From Sphaerospermopsis torques-reginae ITEP-024 (GTDB lineage Bacteria > Cyanobacteriota > Cyanobacteriia > Cyanobacteriales > Nostocaceae), in NCBI RefSeq assembly GCF_019598945.1, contig NZ_CP080598.1:868001-932000 (forward strand): 64,000 nt of DNA. Reading direction: 5' to 3'. Numbering within the stretch: position 1 is the first letter of the stretch; every line of letters starts with the position of its first letter. This document shows, piece after piece, positions 26,161 to 33,605 of the stretch. A program made the position numbers and the translations under genes. The notes beneath the pieces are model-generated. The model saw only the letters and a list, made by a program, of their open reading frames with translations. It ran no database searches and was not told where the DNA came from.

Positions 26161-26901
26161 ATGAATTTTGGTCTTTATTTGTACGGTATTTTCCCTGAAT
26201 CAATTCCTAATTCTCTGGAACTTAAAGGATTAGATGGACAAACTGTTCAGAGTCAAGTAGTTGATGGATTTACTTTTTTATATTCAGAAGCTTGTCAAGA
26301 AAAATATTTAGCTTCTCGCCGAAATTTATTGGCTCATGAAAGAGTTTTAGAAGAAGCAATGAAGGCGGGATTTCATACGCTTCTACCTTTGCGCTTTGGA
26401 TTAGTTGTTAAAGATTGGGAAGAAATTAATAGACAACTTATTCAACTATATAAGCAGCAGTTAGAAGAATTATTTAGCAAGTTAGCAGGACAAAGAGAAG
26501 TAAGTATTAAGATTCTTTGGAATACTAAGTCTGAAGTCCAAGCAATGATGGAATCTAATCCAGATTTAAAACAGCAGCGGGACAAGATGGAAGGGAAAAA
26601 CTTAAGCATGGAAGAGATTATTGGTATTGGGCAGTTAATTGAAAGTAATTTGCAGGCTCGTAAAGAAGCTGTAATTCAAGCTTTCTTGGAGGAATTAAAT
26701 CCTTTAGCAACAGAGGTGATAGAAAGTGAACCGATGAATGAAGAAATGATATACAATGCTGCATTTCTCATTCCTTGGAACAGCGAATCTGTATTTAGTG
26801 AGCGCGTGGAAGCTATTGATCAGAAATTTGGCGATCGCCTACGTATTCGTTACAATAATTTTACTGCTCCCTACACATTCGCACAGCTTGTTTCTGAGTA
26901 G
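26161..26901 (+). CDS. gvpF: Gas vesicle protein GvpF (GvpF/L family)
   Basis: GvpF/L proteins are accessory proteins required for assembly; haloarchaeal and cyanobacterial GvpF bind GvpA and line the gas-facing surface or chaperone it. The 246-residue protein shows the two-domain family pattern: YLYGIFP start, LLAHERVLEEAMKAG, the conserved TLLPLRFGLVV, and a C-terminal NAAFLIPW..., RIRYNNFTAPYTF block. I chose ATG 26161; a TTG nine bases earlier is in frame. No clear ribosome site is visible. A second, shorter family member (gvpW) lies at 28.0 kb. Confidence 0.94.
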   Translation: MNFGLYLYGIFPESIPNSLELKGLDGQTVQSQVVDGFTFLYSEACQEKYLASRRNLLAHERVLEEAMKAGFHTLLPLRFGLVVKDWEEINRQLIQLYKQQLEELFSKLAGQREVSIKILWNTKSEVQAMMESNPDLKQQRDKMEGKNLSMEEIIGIGQLIESNLQARKEAVIQAFLEELNPLATEVIESEPMNEEMIYNAAFLIPWNSESVFSERVEAIDQKFGDRLRIRYNNFTAPYTFAQLVSE

Positions 26902-26990
26902 CCAACCTAATTTCTGGCAGCCCAAAACTGTGATGTTAAAAAGTTGATTTTTGCTGAAAATAACTTAACAACTCAATAGGATTTATCAAT

Positions 26991-27383
26991 ATGTTAATGA
27001 AAATTTTACTAGCACCCATAACTGGACCCATTAGTGGAGTTGTCTGGATTGCAGAGAAAATCCAAGAGCGTACAAATACAGAGTTTGATGCTCAAGAAAA
27101 TTTGCATAAACGATTATTAAGTTTACAGCTTGCCTTCGATCTCGGCGAAATTAGTGAAGAAGAATTTGAGGCTCAAGAAGAGGAAATTCTTTTAAAAATT
27201 CAAGCGTTGGAAGAGGAAGCCAGCAGAGATGCTGAAGCTGAAGAATTACAGCTTGCCTTCGATCTCGGCGAAATTAGTGAAGAAGAATTTGAGGCTCAAG
27301 AAGAGGAAATTCTTTTAAAAATTCAAGCGTTGGAAGAGGAAGCCAGCAGAGATGCTGAAGTTGAAGAATTACAGCTTGTCTAA
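26991..27383 (+). CDS. gvpG: Gas vesicle protein GvpG with internal duplication
   Basis: The N-terminus MKILLAPITGPISGVVWIAEK is the GvpG signature, followed by the helical LQLAFDLGEISEEEFEAQEE unit. This unit with its acidic tail (41 residues, 123 bases) is repeated in tandem at 27123-27245 and 27246-27368 with a single visible base change, and a third copy starts (LQLV) before the stop. GvpG is normally about 80-90 residues; here it is 130. GvpG is a small assembly factor that partners GvpF. It is the last gene of the main rightward gvp run. Confidence 0.92.
   Translation: MLMKILLAPITGPISGVVWIAEKIQERTNTEFDAQENLHKRLLSLQLAFDLGEISEEEFEAQEEEILLKIQALEEEASRDAEAEELQLAFDLGEISEEEFEAQEEEILLKIQALEEEASRDAEVEELQLV
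27123..27378 (+). repeat. 123-bp in-frame tandem duplication within gvpG
   Basis: Two copies (27123-27245, 27246-27368) and the first ten bases of a third are nearly identical; the one difference seen is GCT to GTT near 27360. Confidence 0.95.
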
Positions 27384-27518
27384 ATTATCAGTACAATCCT
27401 GATGATGGCTAGATTGCATAGATTATTGTTTACCTGCTATAATCTCTGACAATCTTCAAACCCTTTACTGGTAATGACAACGTCTACTTACCTGGCAATT
27501 ATCTTGAAGATAAGAGTA

Positions 27519-27539
27519 GAAAACCCGCATTAGCGGGTT
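27519..27539 (-). terminator. Terminator of gvpV
   Basis: On the minus strand the stem AACCCGC/GCGGGTT (27522-27539) is followed by TTTTC. It lies 16 bases after the gvpV stop. On the plus strand it has no T-run, though it may also limit read-through from gvpG. Confidence 0.65.
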
Positions 27540-27555
27540 AAAAATTAAACAAAAA

Positions 27556-27873
27556 TTAATATTCAATCTCAAAAGTGTGGTAATTATGCGGTTCACTAGT
27601 TTCCTTTTTCTGAGATATATTTTGAACAGTTGTTGAGTGAGGTTGACGTAATTTATGAATGGTTTTTTCCGTTTCTTCGATCTGATGATTTAGAACATCT
27701 AACCGTTGTTGGAGTACAAACACTCTTTCTTTAATTCCATATAACTCTCGTTGGATACGTTGCTTTTCAGTCACCATTTTATAAAGCTCTAATTGACTTG
27801 AAGCATCTGATTTATTTCTAGGCATCGTACTAACTTTAGCCCTGATCAAACCACGATTGCGAATGTTTTTCAT
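27556..27873 (-). CDS. gvpV: Gas vesicle protein GvpV
   Basis: The 105-residue protein begins with a basic segment (NIRNRGLIRAKVSTMPRNKS), then LELYKMVTEKQRIQREL and a long coiled coil (about 30-75). I recognise this as the GvpV pattern of cyanobacterial gas vesicle loci (RNRG...VSTMPR...LYK). Its molecular role is not known. In this genome it is inverted relative to all other gvp genes and sits between the gvpA-G run and the gvpW block, with its own terminator. Confidence 0.78.
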   Translation of the reverse strand: MKNIRNRGLIRAKVSTMPRNKSDASSQLELYKMVTEKQRIQRELYGIKERVFVLQQRLDVLNHQIEETEKTIHKLRQPHSTTVQNISQKKETSEPHNYHTFEIEY

Positions 27874-28045
27874 GAAAAGTACCTAAATATTTTCAACATT
27901 ATAACTATTTTTATTCAATTGTAAACGCCTAAATACTCAAATAATAGATTTTTTTTATAAATTCAGAAAATATAAAGTTTTAAGAAGGTTTTAATAATTA
28001 TTAAAAATTTGTCAGTAATTGGTTGTATGTTTCTATGGAAAAAAG

Positions 28046-28726
28046 ATGGAATTAGAAAACTTTTACACTTATGCTTTTTTAGAAACTCCTAGCTTTCCCC
28101 TAACCTTACCACAAGGAATTGCTAGTCAAGTAGTTTTGATTAATGGTACTCAACTTTCTGCTATTGTCGAGCCTGGGATATATTTAGACTCTTGCCAAAA
28201 AAATGATGCTGAAATTATCCAGATGGCTTTATGTCATGATCGAGTTATTTGTGAAATTTTTGAGCAAATTACAATTTTACCATTAAGATTTGGCACTTGT
28301 TTTAAGTCTCAAACGAAACTACTTAACTATCTAGAATTGCATAGTCAAGAATATCGCAAACAGCTAGCAAAAATCAAAGGTAAAGTCGAATTTTGTTTAA
28401 AACTAATTCCTAATTCCTTACCTGAAACAGAACCATTTACGGAAAAAGGCAGGAATTACTTTTTAGCTAAAAAACAACAATATCAAAATAGACAAAACTT
28501 TGCTATTGCTCAAGATATAGAAAAACAGAACTTAATTGATGTCATCAGAAATGTACATCAATTGCCAATAGTTATTCAAGACAAGCAAGAAGAAGTAAGA
28601 ATTTATATTTTGGTTAGCTCTCCAGATAAAAAATTAATTTTAGAACAATTTTTAAGTTGGCAAAAAGCTTGCCCACGTTGGGATTTATCTTTGGGAGATA
28701 GTCTTCCACCTTACCACTTTATTTAA
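28046..28726 (+). CDS. gvpW: Second GvpF/L family gas vesicle protein (GvpW-like)
   Basis: This 226-residue GvpF/L homologue starts at ATG 28046 (MELENFYTYAFLETP). The family block ITILPLRFGTCF and the closing LSLGDSLPPYHF are present. In other cyanobacteria the corresponding second F/L gene is called gvpW. An in-frame TTG at 28019 would add nine residues and lacks support. The gene heads a compact rightward block: 36 bases to the Get3/ArsA-like gene, which in turn is 54 bases from the Cdc48-like gene, suggesting a three-gene operon. Confidence 0.88.
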   Translation: MELENFYTYAFLETPSFPLTLPQGIASQVVLINGTQLSAIVEPGIYLDSCQKNDAEIIQMALCHDRVICEIFEQITILPLRFGTCFKSQTKLLNYLELHSQEYRKQLAKIKGKVEFCLKLIPNSLPETEPFTEKGRNYFLAKKQQYQNRQNFAIAQDIEKQNLIDVIRNVHQLPIVIQDKQEEVRIYILVSSPDKKLILEQFLSWQKACPRWDLSLGDSLPPYHFI

Positions 28727-28762
28727 TGCTTATTAACTATTATTTGATTGATTTTGAAAATT

Positions 28763-30661
28763 ATGAACCAGTACGATTCACTTAATTTACTTATGTTTAG
28801 CGGCAAAGGCGGAGTCGGTAAAACCACCATGTCTTGCTGTTTTGCGCGTTATTGGGCGACAAAGTTCCCGGAAGAAAAAATCTTATTATTGTCCACAGAT
28901 CCGGCACATTCTTTAGGAGATGTATTACTTGCAAAAGTGACAGATGATGCTGCACCAATAGCAGATTTACCCAATTTGAGTATTCAGGCTTTAGATGCTC
29001 AAAAACTGCTATTAGAATTTAGGGCAAAATATAGTCAATTTTTAGAACTATTAGTGGAAAGAGGAAGTTTAGCTGATGGAGAAGATTTAGCCCCAGTTTG
29101 GGATTTAAACTGGCCCGGCTTAAACGAACTGATGGGATTACTAGAAATACAAAGGTTACTATCAGACAAAAGCGTTGATCGCATAGTAGTTGATATGGCA
29201 CCTTCTGGACATACCTTGAATTTATTGCGCTTAAAGGATTTTCTAGATGTAATTTTAAATTCATTAGAATTATTCCAAAAGAAGCATCAAGTGATCACAG
29301 AAACTTTCACAGGTAGTTATACCCGTGATGAAGTTGACAACTTTTTAGCTGATCTCAAATTTCAATTATCAGAAGGTAGAAGACTACTACAAGATAATCA
29401 CTTTACAGGTTGTTTAGTAATTGCCATTGCTGAACCGATGTGTTTGGCAGAAACAGAGAGATTTTTAGAACAGTTAAAAACCTTAGATGTTCCCTACTCA
29501 GGAATATTAATCAATCGAATTTTGACAGATGCCAATATAGATCCAGATCGTTATGCAGAGCAGGAAAAATACCTACAAAAGTTCTTAAATATTTCCCAAA
29601 ATCAACCAGTTTTTATTGTCCCACAACAGCCATCAGCCCCATTAGGTAATTTAGAATTAGATCATCTAGCCGCACAAATTCAAAAAATTGAGCAAGTTGA
29701 ACTAGTATCGGCTCCAGTCATTACATGGCCAGTGAGAATACCACCAAGCTTTAGTGATTTTTTAGCAGCAGGATGTCAACTAATTATTGTCGGCGGCAAA
29801 GGCGGAGTCGGCAAAACCACAGTATCAGCAGCAATGGGTTGGGCTTTTGCCAATCATTATCCTGAGCAAAAAATTCGTGTTATTTCCATAGATCCTGCTC
29901 ATTCTTTGGGAGATGCATTTGGAGAAAAATTAGGGCATCAGGCCAAATTATTAGCTCCTAATTTAAGCGGACAAGAAATTGATGCTGACAAAATATTAGA
30001 TCAGTTTCGTACTGATTATCTTTGGGAATTAGCGGATATGATTAGTGGTGAAGGAACAGCAACAGACACAAATGTCAATATGGCTTATCTGCCAGAGGCT
30101 TGGAGACAGATCATGTCTCAAGCTTTACCAGGAATTGATGAAATGCTATCCCTAATTACCATTATAAATTTATTAGAAAGTAACCAGCAAGATTTGATTA
30201 TTTTAGATACTGCTCCTACAGGTCATCTGCTACAATTCTTAGCAATGCCCTCAGCTTTAGGAGATTGGTTATCTTGGATATTTAAGCTATGGATGAAATA
30301 TCAAGACGTTTTGGGTCGAGTTGATTTCATTGGACGGCTACGTAATCTGCGCCAACAAGTTATCCAAGCTCAAAAGAAATTGAAAGACCCCAAACACACC
30401 CAATTTATAGGTGTAATTCAGGCAGAGGAAGCAATTATAGCTGAACATATCCGCTTAACAGAATCTCTGAAAAAAATGGGAATTCAACAACGCTATGTGG
30501 TGCAAAATCGCTACACTCAAAATTCAGAAATCAATCAGGGATTATTTTCAGAACAAACGATTATTCGTTTGCCTCAATTACCCAGGTCGGTAGAACCAAT
30601 AGACCGAATTAAAGGCGCGGCTGATCTTTTATTTGCATTTGAGGAACTAACCTCCAATTAA
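28763..30661 (+). CDS. Tandem Get3/ArsA-type ATPase in the gas vesicle locus
   Basis: The 632-residue protein is two Get3/ArsA half-molecules in one chain. Each half has the deviant P-loop GKGGVGKTT (about 13-22 and 344-353), a switch I DPAHSLGD and a switch II-like segment (DMAPSGHT, DTAPTGHL). Get3 delivers tail-anchored membrane proteins in eukaryotes; ArsA drives arsenite export. No ars gene is near, and the Get3 CxxC zinc pair is not visible. Methionine/leucine-rich helical segments after switch II could form a hydrophobic client groove. Linkage to gvpW suggests it handles hydrophobic Gvp clients, which is inference. ATG 28763 is preferred over TTG 28748. Confidence 0.85.
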   Translation: MNQYDSLNLLMFSGKGGVGKTTMSCCFARYWATKFPEEKILLLSTDPAHSLGDVLLAKVTDDAAPIADLPNLSIQALDAQKLLLEFRAKYSQFLELLVERGSLADGEDLAPVWDLNWPGLNELMGLLEIQRLLSDKSVDRIVVDMAPSGHTLNLLRLKDFLDVILNSLELFQKKHQVITETFTGSYTRDEVDNFLADLKFQLSEGRRLLQDNHFTGCLVIAIAEPMCLAETERFLEQLKTLDVPYSGILINRILTDANIDPDRYAEQEKYLQKFLNISQNQPVFIVPQQPSAPLGNLELDHLAAQIQKIEQVELVSAPVITWPVRIPPSFSDFLAAGCQLIIVGGKGGVGKTTVSAAMGWAFANHYPEQKIRVISIDPAHSLGDAFGEKLGHQAKLLAPNLSGQEIDADKILDQFRTDYLWELADMISGEGTATDTNVNMAYLPEAWRQIMSQALPGIDEMLSLITIINLLESNQQDLIILDTAPTGHLLQFLAMPSALGDWLSWIFKLWMKYQDVLGRVDFIGRLRNLRQQVIQAQKKLKDPKHTQFIGVIQAEEAIIAEHIRLTESLKKMGIQQRYVVQNRYTQNSEINQGLFSEQTIIRLPQLPRSVEPIDRIKGAADLLFAFEELTSN

Positions 30662-30715
30662 AGAACAATTTAGCCGCAACAATATTTTTGCAAGTTCATT
30701 TTAGAAAGGGATGTC

Positions 30716-32572
30716 ATGAGTGATTTATTCAAAGGATTTGAGCAGTTCATAGAATTGGTCAAGACGTTAGAAGAAAAAATTGACAGTGGAGAAGTGAAAA
30801 CTGATGTGCAGTTTAACACAAGATCCCTCAGTAGTATTCCCAGAACAGGCAATATTCCCCGTGGGAGTAGTAGCAATATAGGGACTAGTCGGATCCGCAC
30901 TCCTTCCTCTCCTTCTGCTTCTCCTTCTCCTTCCTCTCCAGCCGCTAATGCAGGTTCATCAGAGCCGATCATACCACCTGATTCTAATTCCGGTATGACC
31001 CTCAAAGATATCGGCGGACTGAGTGAAGTTCTCAAAGAACTCAAAGAACTAATTGCTGTTCCTTTAAAACGCCCTGATTTGCTGGTTAAATTGGGACTAG
31101 AACCCACACATGGCGTACTGTTGGTAGGACCTCCAGGTACCGGTAAAACTCTGACAGCCAGGGCCTTGGCTGAGGAATTAGGAGTTAACTATATTGCTCT
31201 AGTCGGACCAGAAGTAATCAGCAAATATTACGGAGAAGCAGAACAAAGACTGCGAGGTATCTTTGAAAAAGCCGCCAAAAATGCTCCCTGTATTATTTTT
31301 ATTGATGAAATTGATAGCCTCGCCCCAGATCGCAGTGCAGTGGAAGGGGAAGTAGAAAAACGTTTAGTTGCTCAGTTATTAAGCTTGATGGATGGTTTCA
31401 CCCAAACTCAAGGGGTGATTGTTCTAGCAGCTACTAACCGCCCTGACCATCTTGATCCAGCCCTACGTCGTCCAGGAAGATTTGACCGGGAAATTCAGTT
31501 TCGCATTCCAGACAACAACGGACGCAAAGAAATATTACAAGTTCTGACTCGTAATATGCCTGTGGATGATACGGTGAATTTGGAATTTATCAGCGATCGC
31601 ACTGTTGGATTTGTAGGTGCTGACTTAAAAGCCGTATGTCAAAAAGCAGCTTACATCGCTTTACGCCGTCAAGTTCCTTCGATTGATGTGCAAGTTCCTG
31701 ACACTATGACGGTGAATCAATCGGATTTTATACAAGCACTCAAAGAAATCAAACCAGCAGTGCTTCGTAGCATGGAAGTTGAAGTCCCCCATGTGGAATG
31801 GGAAGATATTGGTGGTTTGGAGACAATTAAGCGAACCCTACAGGAATCCGTCGAAGGAGCTTTACTGTATCCAGAACTTTACCGCCAAACCAAGGCCGTA
31901 GCACCCAGGGGCATCTTACTTTGGGGTCCTCCAGGAACTGGTAAAACTTTATTAGCTAAGGCCGTAGCTTCCCAAGCCAGAGCTAATTTTATTGGTATCA
32001 ATGGTCCAGAGTTACTTACTCGTTGGGTGGGATCTAGTGAACAAGCTGTGCGAGAATTATTTGCTAAAGCCAGGCAAGCTGATCCCTGTGTCATATTTAT
32101 TGATGAAATTGATACCTTAGCTCCAGCACGGGGAACTTACACCGGTGATTCGGGAGTTAGTAACCGCGTAGTCGGGCAATTACTCACTGAATTGGATGGT
32201 TTAGAGACGGGAACTAATATTTTAGTGATTGGCGCTACTAATCGTCCTGATGCCCTTGACCCTGCTTTATTACGGGCAGGAAGATTAGACTTGCAACTCA
32301 AGGTTGATTTACCTGATTTAGCCAGCCGTCTAGAAATTTTGCGAGTCTACACTGAGGGCAGACCTCTATTAGATGTGGATCTAGAATATTGGGCTAAGGC
32401 GACAGAGGGCTGGAACGGAGCAGATTTAGTTTTGCTGTGTAATCAGGCTGCTGTGAAAGCAATTCGCCGTTTTCGAGACCAAGGGGAAACAGACCCGGCT
32501 GCTATTAGGATTACTCTTGATGATTTCCAGTATTCTTATCAAATTCTAATGGAGCAGCGAACCGTTAGCTAG
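30716..32572 (+). CDS. Cdc48/p97-like double AAA ATPase in the gas vesicle locus
   Basis: The 618-residue protein has two AAA domains. The first has DIGGLSEVLKELKEL, Walker A GPPGTGKT (138-145), Walker B IIFIDEIDSL and the arginine region RRPGRFDREI. The second has DIGGLETIKRTLQESVE, GPPGTGKT (about 404-411) and VIFIDEIDTL. Pore-loop-like residues KYYGEAE and RWVGSSE are those of the Cdc48 group. The usual N domain is missing; instead there is a 40-residue helical start (FEQFIELVKTLEEKIDSGEV) and a Ser/Pro-rich linker (about 62-90). It probably unfolds or remodels proteins, perhaps Gvp proteins. It ends the gvpW block and is followed by a terminator. Confidence 0.88.
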   Translation: MSDLFKGFEQFIELVKTLEEKIDSGEVKTDVQFNTRSLSSIPRTGNIPRGSSSNIGTSRIRTPSSPSASPSPSSPAANAGSSEPIIPPDSNSGMTLKDIGGLSEVLKELKELIAVPLKRPDLLVKLGLEPTHGVLLVGPPGTGKTLTARALAEELGVNYIALVGPEVISKYYGEAEQRLRGIFEKAAKNAPCIIFIDEIDSLAPDRSAVEGEVEKRLVAQLLSLMDGFTQTQGVIVLAATNRPDHLDPALRRPGRFDREIQFRIPDNNGRKEILQVLTRNMPVDDTVNLEFISDRTVGFVGADLKAVCQKAAYIALRRQVPSIDVQVPDTMTVNQSDFIQALKEIKPAVLRSMEVEVPHVEWEDIGGLETIKRTLQESVEGALLYPELYRQTKAVAPRGILLWGPPGTGKTLLAKAVASQARANFIGINGPELLTRWVGSSEQAVRELFAKARQADPCVIFIDEIDTLAPARGTYTGDSGVSNRVVGQLLTELDGLETGTNILVIGATNRPDALDPALLRAGRLDLQLKVDLPDLASRLEILRVYTEGRPLLDVDLEYWAKATEGWNGADLVLLCNQAAVKAIRRFRDQGETDPAAIRITLDDFQYSYQILMEQRTVS

Positions 32573-32581
32573 AGGCAAATC

Positions 32582-32615
32582 GGGGCAACCACGGGGGATT
32601 GCCCCTACTTTTTTT
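32582..32615 (+). terminator. Terminator at the end of the gas vesicle locus
   Basis: GGGGCAA (32582-32588) pairs with TTGCCCC (32599-32605) and is followed by TACTTTTTTT. It is a good intrinsic terminator, ten bases after the Cdc48-like stop codon. Confidence 0.85.
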
Positions 32616-32647
32616 GTTAACCTCCGGGAGTCAGAAGTAAGGTGTGT

Positions 32648-33286
32648 TTATGTTCCTGGACGTGAGCGAATATGATCAGGTATATGGTAGCGATCGCCTA
32701 ATATCTCCAACAATGGACCATTAACATCAAATTTCACTTTACTGACTGAGGCTACTAAAATATTGACTCGATAGCGATAACATCCCAAATCAATTCCTAG
32801 TAAGCTACAAAGTATAATCCGAATTGTGGCTTTATGGGAAACTACTAAAACATTACCTTCTGGGTGTTTGTCTATAATTTCAGTAATCACGGGTATTGCC
32901 CGGTTAGCAATTTCTACGGCTGTTTCTCCTCCTAGAGGAGCATTCCAAGCAGGTTCTGACAACCATTTGATATAGTTTTCTGTGTAGTTCTCTTGTACAA
33001 AGGATTTACTTTTGGTTTCCCATGCACCATAACTACCTTCTCTGAGTCCTTCTCTCACCTGCATATCTATTCCCACCGCATCACAAAATGGTTTGGCAGT
33101 GGCAATGGTGCGTTTCATGGGACTAACATAAACCCCTTTCCATTGCAATTGTTTATAAACATCGGCAAAACTTTCTGCCATCTGTATTCCTGCGGTTGTC
33201 AATTCTGCATCGGTTTCACCACAGAAATTGCCATTTTGACTAAAAGTTGTTTCCCCATGTCGCAGTAAATATAAATTGAGTGCCAT
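32648..33286 (-). CDS. Histidine phosphatase (phosphoglycerate-mutase-like)
   Basis: This is a 212-residue member of the histidine phosphatase superfamily. The catalytic RHG motif is at the start (LLRHGETTFSQNG), the second arginine and glutamate region follows (SPMKRTIATAKPF, REGSYGAWE), and the second histidine is in VLVVSHKATIRIILC. These residues indicate an active phosphatase or mutase; the substrate is not predictable. It converges with the gas vesicle block and is the only gene between it and clpC. Confidence 0.9.
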   Translation of the reverse strand: MALNLYLLRHGETTFSQNGNFCGETDAELTTAGIQMAESFADVYKQLQWKGVYVSPMKRTIATAKPFCDAVGIDMQVREGLREGSYGAWETKSKSFVQENYTENYIKWLSEPAWNAPLGGETAVEIANRAIPVITEIIDKHPEGNVLVVSHKATIRIILCSLLGIDLGCYRYRVNILVASVSKVKFDVNGPLLEILGDRYHIPDHIRSRPGT

Positions 33287-33529
33287 AGGTTTGATTGCAA
33301 TTGGTAATCAGGAATTTGTGCAAAAATAAATTACCATCAATCTTGCAATTGAATATGTGACACCAGGACAAAGTGATTAGTTAAAACAGTCAATTTAAGA
33401 CTAATAGCAATATACAGCACTTTCCTTTGTAATGAGGTACACGATTGGCGGGCAAGATGCCTGTTCCACAAGAGTTCATAATATTATGATTATACAATTT
33501 AGCTGTGTAACAGCTTATCAATATATAAA

Positions 33530-33571
33530 GGGTAAAGGTTAAAGGTTTTTCTTTACCTTTTCCCTTTACCC
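33530..33571 (-). terminator. Hairpin downstream of clpC
   Basis: GGGTAAAGGTTAAAGG (33530-33545) pairs with CCTTTTCCCTTTACCC (33556-33571) with two mismatches. Read on the minus strand it follows clpC by 35 bases and is trailed by TTTATATATT. The remaining 33287-33529 holds dispersed repeat fragments and no gene. Confidence 0.45.
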
Positions 33572-33605
33572 CATTAACGGAATAACGTCAATATGTTATT
33601 CAAAA

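Noticed and set aside
28763-30661. Arsenite-efflux ATPase ArsA
   Set aside because: The fold is right but no arsB, arsD, arsR or arsC is near, and the gene sits tightly in a gas vesicle block.
30670-31107. 145-codon minus-strand frame at the start of the Cdc48-like gene
   Set aside because: It is antisense to the low-complexity Ser/Pro linker and is Gly/Glu-rich only because of that.
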